Source of the DNA: Anaerocolumna sp. MB42-C2
Lineage (GTDB): Bacteria; Bacillota; Clostridia; Lachnospirales; Lachnospiraceae
Assembly: GCF_030913705.1 (NCBI RefSeq)
Contig: NZ_CP133190.1
Coordinates: forward strand, 1,798,001 to 1,862,000
Direction of reading: 5' to 3'
DNA length: 64,000 bases
The notes under the pieces are model-generated. The model was given only the letters and a program-made list of their open reading frames with translations, was not told where the DNA came from and searched no databases. Shown here piece after piece: positions 17,635-25,513 of this stretch. Within the stretch, counting starts at the first letter, position 1. The number at the start of each line of letters is the position of its first letter. Both the position numbers and the translations under genes were made by a program.

Positions 17635-18603
17635 TTAATATTCCACTACACCCATATAACGTCTCATATCCAAAGGATGGCGGCGTTTATCCTGCAGGCC
17701 GGTACGATAAGCAACACTCATTGCATAAAAAAGGATAGGATTAAAATATTCCACGCAGGAATCATCAATCGCACCGATACCCAATTCTTCCGCATCTATG
17801 ACTTCATATTTTTTTGCATATTTCTTTAAGAATGTAAGTGCTCTTTCATCCATTACTCGGTTCGGGCCTTTACTCATCAGGAGGATATACAAATGATTCT
17901 CATCCGTTACTTCAAAGGGGCCATGGAAGTACTCTCCGGAATGCAGGTAACAGCAATCCATCCACTGCATTTCCTGGAGGGAACAGATAGAAAAACCGTA
18001 AGCTTGTGAATAAGAAGCTCCGGAACCCATAATGTAAAGGAAAGGTTCATCCGAATATTTTTCCGCGAATACCCAGGTTCGGTTTTTTACCTTATTTACT
18101 GCTGCACGTACGATTCCGTCAATTTTTTCAATGCCGTCCTCAATTACATCATATAATTTGTAATTCGATTCTTGTGCTTTCATAACTTCATTCAGGAGAC
18201 GAAGTACGATTCCCTGAGGTTTATCCTTTTCATTCACCGTATCCGCCCAATCATATACTACAGGTATCATAGAATCATCATTGCAGGCTGAATCCGGATT
18301 GTGTGTCATGGTAATGACGGCTGCTCCCCTGTCTTTTCCCACGTGAGCCGCTTCCACAGTTTCTTTCGTATTACCGCCGTGGGAACAAATAAATACAAGA
18401 CTGTTCTTACCCAGATGTTTTGGCGGAGCAATCACAAATTCTTTACTGGTGTACCAAGCTCCATGCATAGTTTCTGATTCTGCCTGTATAAAATAGAACC
18501 CCGGGTATAAATCTACCAAAGAACCGCCGCAGGCAACAAAGTAAACATCCTTGATCTCCCCATGTTCTTTTAAAATTTTTTGTACTAATTCTTTTGCATT
18601 CAT
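17635..18603 (-). CDS. frlB: SIS-domain deglycase, FrlB-like
   Basis: This 322-residue protein has two SIS (sugar isomerase) domains, with landmarks IKDVYFVACGGSLVDLYPG (about residue 17), ICSHGGNTKETVEA and HSGEYFHGPFEVTDENHLYILL (about 220-240). The C-terminus RRYMGVVEY matches the characteristic FrlB ending (RRYYGGLVEY in E. coli, from memory). FrlB cleaves fructoselysine 6-phosphate to glucose 6-phosphate and lysine; FraB does the same for fructose-asparagine. The conserved Glu-His (GEYFHGP) likely provides the catalytic residues. It sits between the transporter and kinase genes, as expected for an Amadori catabolic operon. GGAGG precedes ATG 18603. Confidence 0.88.
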   Translation of the reverse strand: MNAKELVQKILKEHGEIKDVYFVACGGSLVDLYPGFYFIQAESETMHGAWYTSKEFVIAPPKHLGKNSLVFICSHGGNTKETVEAAHVGKDRGAAVITMTHNPDSACNDDSMIPVVYDWADTVNEKDKPQGIVLRLLNEVMKAQESNYKLYDVIEDGIEKIDGIVRAAVNKVKNRTWVFAEKYSDEPFLYIMGSGASYSQAYGFSICSLQEMQWMDCCYLHSGEYFHGPFEVTDENHLYILLMSKGPNRVMDERALTFLKKYAKKYEVIDAEELGIGAIDDSCVEYFNPILFYAMSVAYRTGLQDKRRHPLDMRRYMGVVEY

Positions 18604-18636
18604 TTTTTATCCTCCATAAAGATTTCATTGTTTATG

Positions 18637-20055
18637 TTAAAGCTGTGCGGAAATAGCACAGAATACCATAGCTAATATTGTGATAAAGATAAAGAATTTC
18701 CAGATTGTTTTCCACCATTGTCCAAAGGTAATCTTACAAACTGCAAGTCCGGCTACGGTCATACCGGCGGTGGGACTGATCATATTGGTCAGCTGGTTTG
18801 CAAATTGCATAACAGTAACACTCGCTTCCGGATTAACGCCCTGTAAGTCGCATAATGGAGCCATAATAGGCATGGTAAGGGAAGCTAAGGCGGAGGAAGA
18901 AGGTACAAGAATGGTAAGAAGAGACTGTACCAGATACATAACCGTTGTAAATGCTACGCTGCCGATATTAGCAAGACTGTTGGATAAACTGTTTAATATG
19001 GTATCAATAATCATTCCGCTTTCTGCAACGACTAAGATACCACGGCAGACACCAACTACTACTGCAGCAAATGCCAGATCCTTGACTCCGGTTACAAATT
19101 CTTCTGCTATTTCTTTTTCCTTCAGACCGCCGGCGATACCCATTAAGATACCCATAACCAGGAATATGGCAGATATTTCATCCATATACCAGTGATATTT
19201 TAAGATACCAAATACAATCGTACCCATGCCAAGAGCAAAAACACCAAGTACTAATTTATGGCGAAAGGAAAATTCTGTATTCTCTTCATCCATTGCAAAT
19301 TCATGTCTCTTTAGCTGATCATCCTGGTAGGTGATGGAACCGGCCGGATTCTTATGGACTTTTGATGCATAGCGCATAACAAAAATAATGGAGATAGTCA
19401 TCATGATAATCCACCAGATAAAACGGTAGATCAACTGAGGATTTCCATGAATACCTGCAACTCCCTGTGCAATAAGTACGTTAAAGGGATTGGTGGTGGA
19501 AGCTGCATAACCAATCTGTGGTCCAAGGAATACGACCATAAAAGTTGTCATGGAATCATACCCCATTGCAAAAAATATGGGAATGAGCATAATATAAAAT
19601 GGAATAACTTCTTCCGACATGCCAAATGTGGTTCCTCCGATACCAAACAAAAGCATCAAAATCGGGATGAGTAATACTTCTTTTCCCTGAAGCCTTCTGA
19701 TCACTCTACGTATTCCCATATTCATGGCATTGGTTTTTGTCAGGATCTGAAACGTTCCGCCAATCAAAAGAATAAAAGCAACAACATCGGCAGCTGCCTG
19801 AATTCCCCTGGTAGGTGCCATTAGAATTTCTAACAGTCCCTGACGCAGATCTGTCCCGTCATTACTAACTTTTTCAATTACTTTATAAGTTCCGGAAATT
19901 GCTACTTCCCTTTCACCAGCCGGTGTATTGATTAATTCTCTTTGGAACTGTCCGCTTGGTAAAATCCAAGTCATTACAGCAAATACAATGATTAGCACAA
20001 ATGCTAATGTATACACGTGGGGCAAAGCGAATTTAATTTTTTTCTTTTCAGTCAT
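18637..20055 (-). CDS. YfcC/DcuC-family carrier
   Basis: This 472-residue integral membrane protein has about 12 hydrophobic segments and belongs to the YfcC branch of the C4-dicarboxylate/arginine carrier superfamily (landmarks FALPHVYTLAF, ATSTTNPFNVLIAQG-like AASTTNPFNV at about residue 195, and LVPSSSALASLTMPIMAPLCDL at about 385). YfcC proteins take up amino acids, peptides or organic acids. Here it replaces the FrlA permease and is the operon's only transporter, so it probably imports the glycated substrate. I chose ATG 20055 because AGAGAGG precedes it; an in-frame ATG at 20073 lacks a site. Confidence 0.9.
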   Translation of the reverse strand: MTEKKKIKFALPHVYTLAFVLIIVFAVMTWILPSGQFQRELINTPAGEREVAISGTYKVIEKVSNDGTDLRQGLLEILMAPTRGIQAAADVVAFILLIGGTFQILTKTNAMNMGIRRVIRRLQGKEVLLIPILMLLFGIGGTTFGMSEEVIPFYIMLIPIFFAMGYDSMTTFMVVFLGPQIGYAASTTNPFNVLIAQGVAGIHGNPQLIYRFIWWIIMMTISIIFVMRYASKVHKNPAGSITYQDDQLKRHEFAMDEENTEFSFRHKLVLGVFALGMGTIVFGILKYHWYMDEISAIFLVMGILMGIAGGLKEKEIAEEFVTGVKDLAFAAVVVGVCRGILVVAESGMIIDTILNSLSNSLANIGSVAFTTVMYLVQSLLTILVPSSSALASLTMPIMAPLCDLQGVNPEASVTVMQFANQLTNMISPTAGMTVAGLAVCKITFGQWWKTIWKFFIFITILAMVFCAISAQL

Positions 20056-20082
20056 ATTAATACCTCTCTCCAATACAGTATT

Positions 20083-20916
20083 TTATCTAATAAATGGTTT
20101 ATAAGCTGCCATATTCCGTTTGTCGTGTAAATCCGGTTTTTCAAAATAATTAAAATCCGTAATCTCCTGCCCTAAGTAACCTTTATACCCTCTCCGATCA
20201 AGTATTTTTAACCAGCTCCCTAAATCATGATTTCCGTCTCCCCAGATAAGATGTCCATATGGATTTCCATCAATAAAATGCATATGTATAATGTCTTCTC
20301 CAAAAACATCAAACCATTCCTCTAAGGTTTCTCCTGCAACCCCCATTGCAGTAGTATCAATCATGACTTTTAAATGGGAATGATTAATTTCATCGAACAT
20401 CCTTTTTGTATTTCCAAGAGTCGTCACCAATTGAGACTCTTGTGGTCTTAAGGATTCCATCGCAAGACAGATACCTTCTTTTTTAGCTTCTTCTGCCAGC
20501 CTTGTAAGCATATCAACAGAACGTTTCCATGCTTCCTCTCTGTCTTCGTTCCAATATCCCCAACCGGAATTGATCGCCATGATTTTACATCCAAGCTCTG
20601 CACCTGCTTTTATGCCATTGGTAAAATACTGAAAACTTTTCCTAAAGATTTCAGGTACCGGTGCTGCAAATTGATATTGATAAGTACAATTTTCCGGGGT
20701 GATGATTTTTGCAGTAAGACCACGGGATTCAATTTTATGTCTTATTTCCCTGCAATCTGAATATGTCATGGAATCCAGAAAGAAGTGAGGAGCCCCAGGC
20801 CATAACTCAATGGTTTTTACTCCTAATGCCGCTTGGGTATCTAAAAAATATTCCAGAGAATAATATAGATAATGAATATTCATGGCTGCGATTTGTTCCC
20901 GATTGATTAGTTTCAT
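20083..20916 (-). CDS. Sugar phosphate isomerase/epimerase, FrlC-like
   Basis: This 277-residue protein is an AP-endonuclease-2/xylose-isomerase-like TIM barrel. Metal-ligand positions are visible in LAMESLRPQESQLV (Glu, about residue 150), LKVMIDTTAMG (Asp, about 184), HMHFIDG (His, about 210) and LGQEIT (Glu, near the C-terminus). In E. coli FrlC interconverts psicoselysine and fructoselysine, and this gene holds the matching place in an FrlB/FrlD operon, so a 3-epimerase of a ketosamine is likely. The general fold also serves other sugar isomerases, so the substrate is inference. A GGAGGAAAAG site precedes ATG 20916. Confidence 0.82.
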   Translation of the reverse strand: MKLINREQIAAMNIHYLYYSLEYFLDTQAALGVKTIELWPGAPHFFLDSMTYSDCREIRHKIESRGLTAKIITPENCTYQYQFAAPVPEIFRKSFQYFTNGIKAGAELGCKIMAINSGWGYWNEDREEAWKRSVDMLTRLAEEAKKEGICLAMESLRPQESQLVTTLGNTKRMFDEINHSHLKVMIDTTAMGVAGETLEEWFDVFGEDIIHMHFIDGNPYGHLIWGDGNHDLGSWLKILDRRGYKGYLGQEITDFNYFEKPDLHDKRNMAAYKPFIR

Positions 20917-20982
20917 TTCTTTTCCTCCTTGTAATATAATAAATTTTCAAAGATCCATTTTGCTGCAGTATTTTTTTTGGAA

Positions 20983-22533
20983 TTATTTTTTATAAACGAT
21001 AGACCCATCGACTATAGTCATTGCTACCTTGACATCACGCATTTGTTCCATTGGAACTTGAAATACATTATTGTCCAGTACGGTAATATCTGCGATTTTT
21101 CCAGCTTCAATAGTTCCATATTTTTCCTCCATTCCGAGATTTTTCTGACCGCCTAAAGTCCAGGCTTTCAATATTTCAGAAATAGTTATGGTATTTTGTT
21201 TATTAAATGGTTCCCCTCCTTCCGGAAAATATCCGCCGCATCCATGATAGATGGATTCCGGAATATCTGTTATCATAAGGGGGAGGTCAGTGGCTCCGGA
21301 AAGTACGACTCCACTGTCAATCATCTTTCTCCTGTTCCAGTAGTACTGTCCCCGTTCCTTGCCGATGGTTTCCAGGATTGCCGCCTTGACCTCATCACCG
21401 GGATCCAACGACATAATCTGAAAATAAATTTCTCCTATTACTCCTAATTCTCCCATACGCTTTAAATCTTCCGGAGCCGTAAACTCCATGTCTGTAATCG
21501 CATGCCTGTTCACTATCTTTCCATTTTCTTTTTTACACTTATCAAAAATATCCAGTACTTTATGAACTGCACCGTCCCCCTGGGCATGAAGTGAATAACG
21601 AAAGTCATTTTGATCTGCCAGTAAAACTTCCTTTTCGATACCCTCATAATCAATATGGATTGAGCAGCAGGAATCAGTTCCTTCATAGGGTTTTAACAGA
21701 TCTCCCTTTTTACTTGCCACGGTACCGTCTGTCATCCGGTTATAGCCTGAAAACCGGACAAAATCACCGGTAAACTTTTCTCTCATTCGTTTTCCATGCT
21801 CAATATTAATTCTTTCTCCAACAGGTTGGGACATAAAATATATTCGTAAGGTTAATTCTTTACTTTCTTCCTTTTCTTTTAAGAATGTATCAAAACCATA
21901 GAAATCATCAAATCCCATTTCCTTTACAGCAGTAACACCTCTGCTGTTTAATAAGTTCATATAATCCCTGAACTCTTTTTCAATAAAAGATCTGTGATTT
22001 AAATACTCCCGCATAATTCTGTAATAAGCCTCAGGGTAACAAGCAGAAGGTGTAAAACCATAGGTATTCTTTGCCGCTTGGTTCATGATGCAGGTGCTTC
22101 TGTTTGCTGAAAATAATATGACGGGTTTTTCGGGATATTTCTTATTTAAAACCTTCTCCATTCCTTTTGCCGGAAACTGGTTTACATCCCATCCATGACC
22201 ATAAATTGTCTGTCCTTGTGTAAGCGTTCTTTCGTATTCCTCGATTTTACCAAGGCACATCTCTTCCGAATCGACCTCCGACAGATCCATTCCAATATGG
22301 TAGATTGCATAACCGGTAAAAAAGGTATGTACATCTACAAACCCCGGTGTAACAAGCTGGTCTTTCAAATCCAAAACCGTAGTATTTTCTCCTATTAATT
22401 CTTTGTAAGAATCATCTTTTCCTACTTTGATGATTGTATTACCGGAAACAGCTATGTAGCCTTTTTCCGGTTTTTCATTTAGACCGGTAAAAATATAGTT
22501 GGAGCATAAGATTAAATCAATAATTATGCACAT
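20983..22533 (-). CDS. YtcJ-like amidohydrolase with altered HxH motif
   Basis: This 516-residue protein belongs to the amidohydrolase_3 (YtcJ) group of metal-dependent hydrolases, which cleave N-acyl or formyl groups and related amides. Landmarks are VTPGFVDVHTFF (about residue 60), RMTDGTVASKKG, SLHAQGDGAVHK, NRHAITDME and LSGATDLPLM (about 430). The first motif is normally D-x-H-x-H, but here it reads DVHTFF, so one metal ligand is replaced by Phe. It is the first gene of the frl-like operon and may trim the imported conjugate before deglycation. There is no signal peptide. A GGAAGGTG site precedes ATG 22533. Whether it is active is uncertain. Confidence 0.82.
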   Translation of the reverse strand: MCIIIDLILCSNYIFTGLNEKPEKGYIAVSGNTIIKVGKDDSYKELIGENTTVLDLKDQLVTPGFVDVHTFFTGYAIYHIGMDLSEVDSEEMCLGKIEEYERTLTQGQTIYGHGWDVNQFPAKGMEKVLNKKYPEKPVILFSANRSTCIMNQAAKNTYGFTPSACYPEAYYRIMREYLNHRSFIEKEFRDYMNLLNSRGVTAVKEMGFDDFYGFDTFLKEKEESKELTLRIYFMSQPVGERINIEHGKRMREKFTGDFVRFSGYNRMTDGTVASKKGDLLKPYEGTDSCCSIHIDYEGIEKEVLLADQNDFRYSLHAQGDGAVHKVLDIFDKCKKENGKIVNRHAITDMEFTAPEDLKRMGELGVIGEIYFQIMSLDPGDEVKAAILETIGKERGQYYWNRRKMIDSGVVLSGATDLPLMITDIPESIYHGCGGYFPEGGEPFNKQNTITISEILKAWTLGGQKNLGMEEKYGTIEAGKIADITVLDNNVFQVPMEQMRDVKVAMTIVDGSIVYKK

Positions 22534-22582
22534 TTATTAACACCTTCCCATCTCTTATTTTGCATGTTTTTACTATATCATA

Positions 22583-22596
22583 ATATAACGTTATAT
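22583..22596. promoter_or_regulatory. Palindrome upstream of the frl-like operon
   Basis: ATATAAC and GTTATAT form a perfect 14-base palindrome 50 bases before the first operon gene. It is in the region where the operon promoter must lie and is a candidate regulator site. Confidence 0.4.
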
Positions 22597-22733
22597 ACAA
22601 TATCAAATTTTGAAATTGTTTTATTTTGTCATTTATTATAATTATTGATTATTTTTTTGTACACTTTGTACATGTTTTGTCTGTGATAGTACAAATTTTC
22701 TGCCGCTAAGAATAAGCTTGTTATTCCACGTCA

Positions 22734-22746
22734 ACTATAGTATAGT
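22734..22746. promoter_or_regulatory. Palindrome upstream of gntR, probable operator
   Basis: ACTATAGTATAGT is a perfect 13-base palindrome lying between the wider arms ATTCCAC and GTGGAAT. It sits 36 bases before the gntR start. HutC-type GntR proteins bind short palindromes like this, so autoregulation is likely. Confidence 0.5.
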
Positions 22747-22782
22747 GGAATTTAGATAAATCTTTACAAAGGAGTTACAAAT

Positions 22783-23517
22783 ATGAAATTAAATCCTGAT
22801 AACGCGATTCCTTTATACCTACAGTTAAAGGAAGAAATTAAAAATGCTATTAAAACAGGTGAATTGCATTATGGAGAGAAAATTCCAACCGAGACAGAAA
22901 TCAGCGAACAGTATAACATAAGCCGTATTACAGTGCGCCGTGCAATAGAAGAACTTTCAAGAGAAGGATTTTTATCAAAGAAACAAGGTAAAGGTACTTA
23001 TGTGCAGGAGCACAAAATACAACGTAAAATTGAACACTTACTCAGCTTTAGTGAAGCTTGTGAAGCAAATGGGATGAAACCAACCAGTATGGTTACAAAA
23101 AAAGAAATCATTCACCTGACTCAGGAAGATGCGAAAACTATGAATGAAGAACCGGGCAGCCCTGCCATTTTTCTACAGCGTATCCGCCTGGCAGATGGTT
23201 CTCCAATTATGTGTGAGAATAATCTATTTCCCTATCCGCGTTTTTCATTTCTTTTAAACGAATCCTTAGACGGTTCCTTGTATCGCTTACTGGAAGAAAA
23301 ACATGGAATACGAGTCTCCATCTCCACCAATTCTTATATCGATGTGGTCAGAGCAAATGGAGATATAGCCAAGAAGTTACAGGTATCAGGCGGAGAGCCG
23401 CTTTTTTATTTGTATTGCCAAATGTATGATTCCAGAAAGGAACTTGTACATATCGGTAAGCAATATATTATCAGCGATCGATACCGGTTTTATTTGGAGG
23501 ATTATACGAAGGCATAA
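22783..23517 (+). CDS. GntR-family (HutC/FrlR-type) regulator
   Basis: This 244-residue regulator has an N-terminal GntR winged helix (residues 5-70: PLYLQLKEEIKNAIKTGEL, then ITVRRAIEELSREGFL and KQGKGTYV) and a C-terminal UTRA ligand domain (about 90-240). The UTRA/HutC branch includes FrlR, the regulator of fructoselysine genes, and typically releases DNA on binding a phosphorylated sugar derivative. It is transcribed away from the frl-like operon, with palindromes at 22583 and 22734 in between, so it most likely represses that operon. A AAAGGAG site precedes ATG 22783. Confidence 0.93.
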   Translation: MKLNPDNAIPLYLQLKEEIKNAIKTGELHYGEKIPTETEISEQYNISRITVRRAIEELSREGFLSKKQGKGTYVQEHKIQRKIEHLLSFSEACEANGMKPTSMVTKKEIIHLTQEDAKTMNEEPGSPAIFLQRIRLADGSPIMCENNLFPYPRFSFLLNESLDGSLYRLLEEKHGIRVSISTNSYIDVVRANGDIAKKLQVSGGEPLFYLYCQMYDSRKELVHIGKQYIISDRYRFYLEDYTKA

Positions 23518-23728
23518 TCGCATTCTGAAAGTTTATCTGAAAATTAGAGCTAAACTTAGAATGAAGATGCTTAAGTAGCGTAGATTTTTTATTCCATTTA
23601 AAAATGTGTTTAACTCAATTATTTTAAGAAAAAGTTAAACTAGGTTTCCACTTAGAAGCAAGGTTTTTTAACTACCTTAGGGGATGAGTTCTACTTTAAT
23701 AATTCCAATAAAATTCTATACTGCAAAA

Positions 23729-23763
23729 ATGGGCAAGAACCACTGTAAAATGGCCTTGCCCAT
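23729..23763 (+). terminator. Probable intrinsic terminator
   Basis: ATGGGCAAG and CTTGCCCAT are perfect 9-base arms around a 17-base loop, and TTTTT follows after a short A-rich spacer on the plus strand. It may end gntR transcripts, although it lies 210 bases downstream. Confidence 0.55.
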
Positions 23764-23959
23764 AAATAATTTTTAAATATTTAGTTTATAAGTTTTTTCA
23801 GACTACACCTTTTAGTATTTTGAGAAAGCATTATTAAATCTGTATTGACACAACCACCGTTCACATAGCTCATATCATATGTAGTTCCATTAGAAAAAAA
23901 CCTATAAATGCTTATTACGGTAGTAATATAATAATATACTGGTTTATAAGGGTAATGTC

Positions 23960-23997
23960 AAAATCGGAGCATGGTCAATGAGCCATACTCCAATTTT
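23960..23997. terminator. Bidirectional terminator after gltD
   Basis: AAAATCGGAGCATGG pairs with CCATACTCCAATTTT around a short loop. The minus strand reads into a T-rich end, 18 bases beyond the gltD stop codon. Confidence 0.8.
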
Positions 23998-24014
23998 ATA
24001 TATTTATCCGTATT

Positions 24015-25502
24015 TTACTCCAGATTCGTATATCCCATAAGATGTTCATCCACAGCTTTAGCCACTTCACGGCCCTCTCTGATTGCCCAGACTACCAATG
24101 ACTGACCTCTATGCATATCTCCGGTTACAAAGATGTTCTCTGCACTGGTCTGATATTTACCTTCTTCGGTCTGTACATTTGTTCTTGCATTTAGATCAAC
24201 GCCGAATGCTTTGGCAACATAATTCTCCGTTCCTAAGAAACCGGCTGCAATAAATACTAAATCTGCATCTATATCATATTCACTGCCGGCAACTTCATCC
24301 ATCTGATATCTTTTTGTATCTTCATGATATTTACTTTCCAGTTTAACGATTTTAGCCTTTATCAGATTGCCGTCTTTGTCTGCAATAAATTCCTTTACTG
24401 TTGACTGATATACTCTTGGGTCATGGCCGAATACTTCAATTGCCTCTTCCTGGCCATAATCCGTCTTGCAGATTTTCGGCCATTCCGGCCATGGATTATC
24501 TTCACTTCTATTATCCGGAAGTTTTGGCATCATTTCTAATTGAACAACAGATTTAGCTCCCTGTCTTACGGAGGTACCAACACAGTCATTACCGGTGTCA
24601 CCGCCTCCGATTACAAGTACATTCTTGTCTTTTGCATTGACGCACGATTTGTCTTCAAAATTAGAATCGAGTAAGCTCTTGGTAACTCCCTTAAGGAAAT
24701 CCACTGCGAAATAGATTCCTTTGGAATCTCTTCCCGGAGCTTTTATATCCCTTGGATTGGATGCACCGCAGGCTAAGATAATGCGGTCAAATTCTTTTTT
24801 GATTTTAGCGGCATTATAATTTTTACCAACATCGGCGTTGGTCACGAAAGTCACACCTTCCTGCTTCATAATGTCTATCTTACGGTCAATAATGTGTTTC
24901 TCTAATTTCATATTAGGTATACCATACATTAATAACCCGCCGATACGATCGGAACGTTCAAATACGGTTACGGAGTGACCGCGCTTGTTTAACTGATCCG
25001 CTGCTGCAAGTCCGGAGGGTCCGGAACCGATTACGGCAACTTTCTTACCAGTTCTGACTTTTGGCGGCTCCGGTTTAATGAAACCAGCTTCATAACCATT
25101 TTCAATGATGCCTAATTCATTTTCCTTTATAGCCACCGGATTGGTAGCTATATTACAGGTACATGCAGGCTCACAGGGAGCCGGACACACCCGTCCTGTA
25201 AATTCTGGAAAATTATTTGTTTTAAACAGACGGTTTAATGCCATCTGCATATTACCGTTATAGATTAAATCATTCCATTCCGGAATTAAATTATTTAAAG
25301 GACATCCTGAAGTCATACCACCTATCATAATACCTGACTGACAGAACGGTACACCGCAATCCATACATCTGGCTCCCTGAATTTTACGTTCATCTTTTGG
25401 TAAAGGTATATGAAATTCATTAAAGTTTTTAATTCTATCCTTCGGCTTTACAGCACGACTCGTCTTTCTTTCATAATCCATAAATCCTGTTGGTTTTCCC
25501 AT
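24015..25502 (-). CDS. gltD: Glutamate synthase (NADPH), small subunit
   Basis: GltD passes electrons from NADPH through FAD and Fe-S clusters to GltB, so that glutamine and 2-oxoglutarate give two glutamates. This 495-residue protein has the N-terminal cysteine clusters (CMDCGVPFCQSG, then CPAPCEPACTCNI, residues about 41-110), an FAD fold KVAVIGSGPSGLAAA (about 148) and an NADPH fold NVLVIGGGDTGNDC (about 290). The length is normal. It follows gltB after 11 bases, with AAGGAGG before ATG 25502, and ends at a strong terminator. The gene order gltB-gltD makes a compact ammonium-assimilation operon. Confidence 0.98.
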   Translation of the reverse strand: MGKPTGFMDYERKTSRAVKPKDRIKNFNEFHIPLPKDERKIQGARCMDCGVPFCQSGIMIGGMTSGCPLNNLIPEWNDLIYNGNMQMALNRLFKTNNFPEFTGRVCPAPCEPACTCNIATNPVAIKENELGIIENGYEAGFIKPEPPKVRTGKKVAVIGSGPSGLAAADQLNKRGHSVTVFERSDRIGGLLMYGIPNMKLEKHIIDRKIDIMKQEGVTFVTNADVGKNYNAAKIKKEFDRIILACGASNPRDIKAPGRDSKGIYFAVDFLKGVTKSLLDSNFEDKSCVNAKDKNVLVIGGGDTGNDCVGTSVRQGAKSVVQLEMMPKLPDNRSEDNPWPEWPKICKTDYGQEEAIEVFGHDPRVYQSTVKEFIADKDGNLIKAKIVKLESKYHEDTKRYQMDEVAGSEYDIDADLVFIAAGFLGTENYVAKAFGVDLNARTNVQTEEGKYQTSAENIFVTGDMHRGQSLVVWAIREGREVAKAVDEHLMGYTNLE

Positions 25503-25513
25503 CTCGTACCTCC

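Larger units (their letters stand above)
23518..24014. other. Non-coding gap between convergent gntR and gltD
   Basis: The gap holds no credible gene. It contains a hairpin just after gntR (CATTCT..AAGTTTA pairing with TAAACTTAGAATG, 23521-23563), two terminators (23729-23763 and 23960-23997) and, at 23913-23926, ATTACGGTAGTAAT, which resembles the TetR-type palindrome at 8319-8342. No start with a ribosome binding site is visible. Confidence 0.6.
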
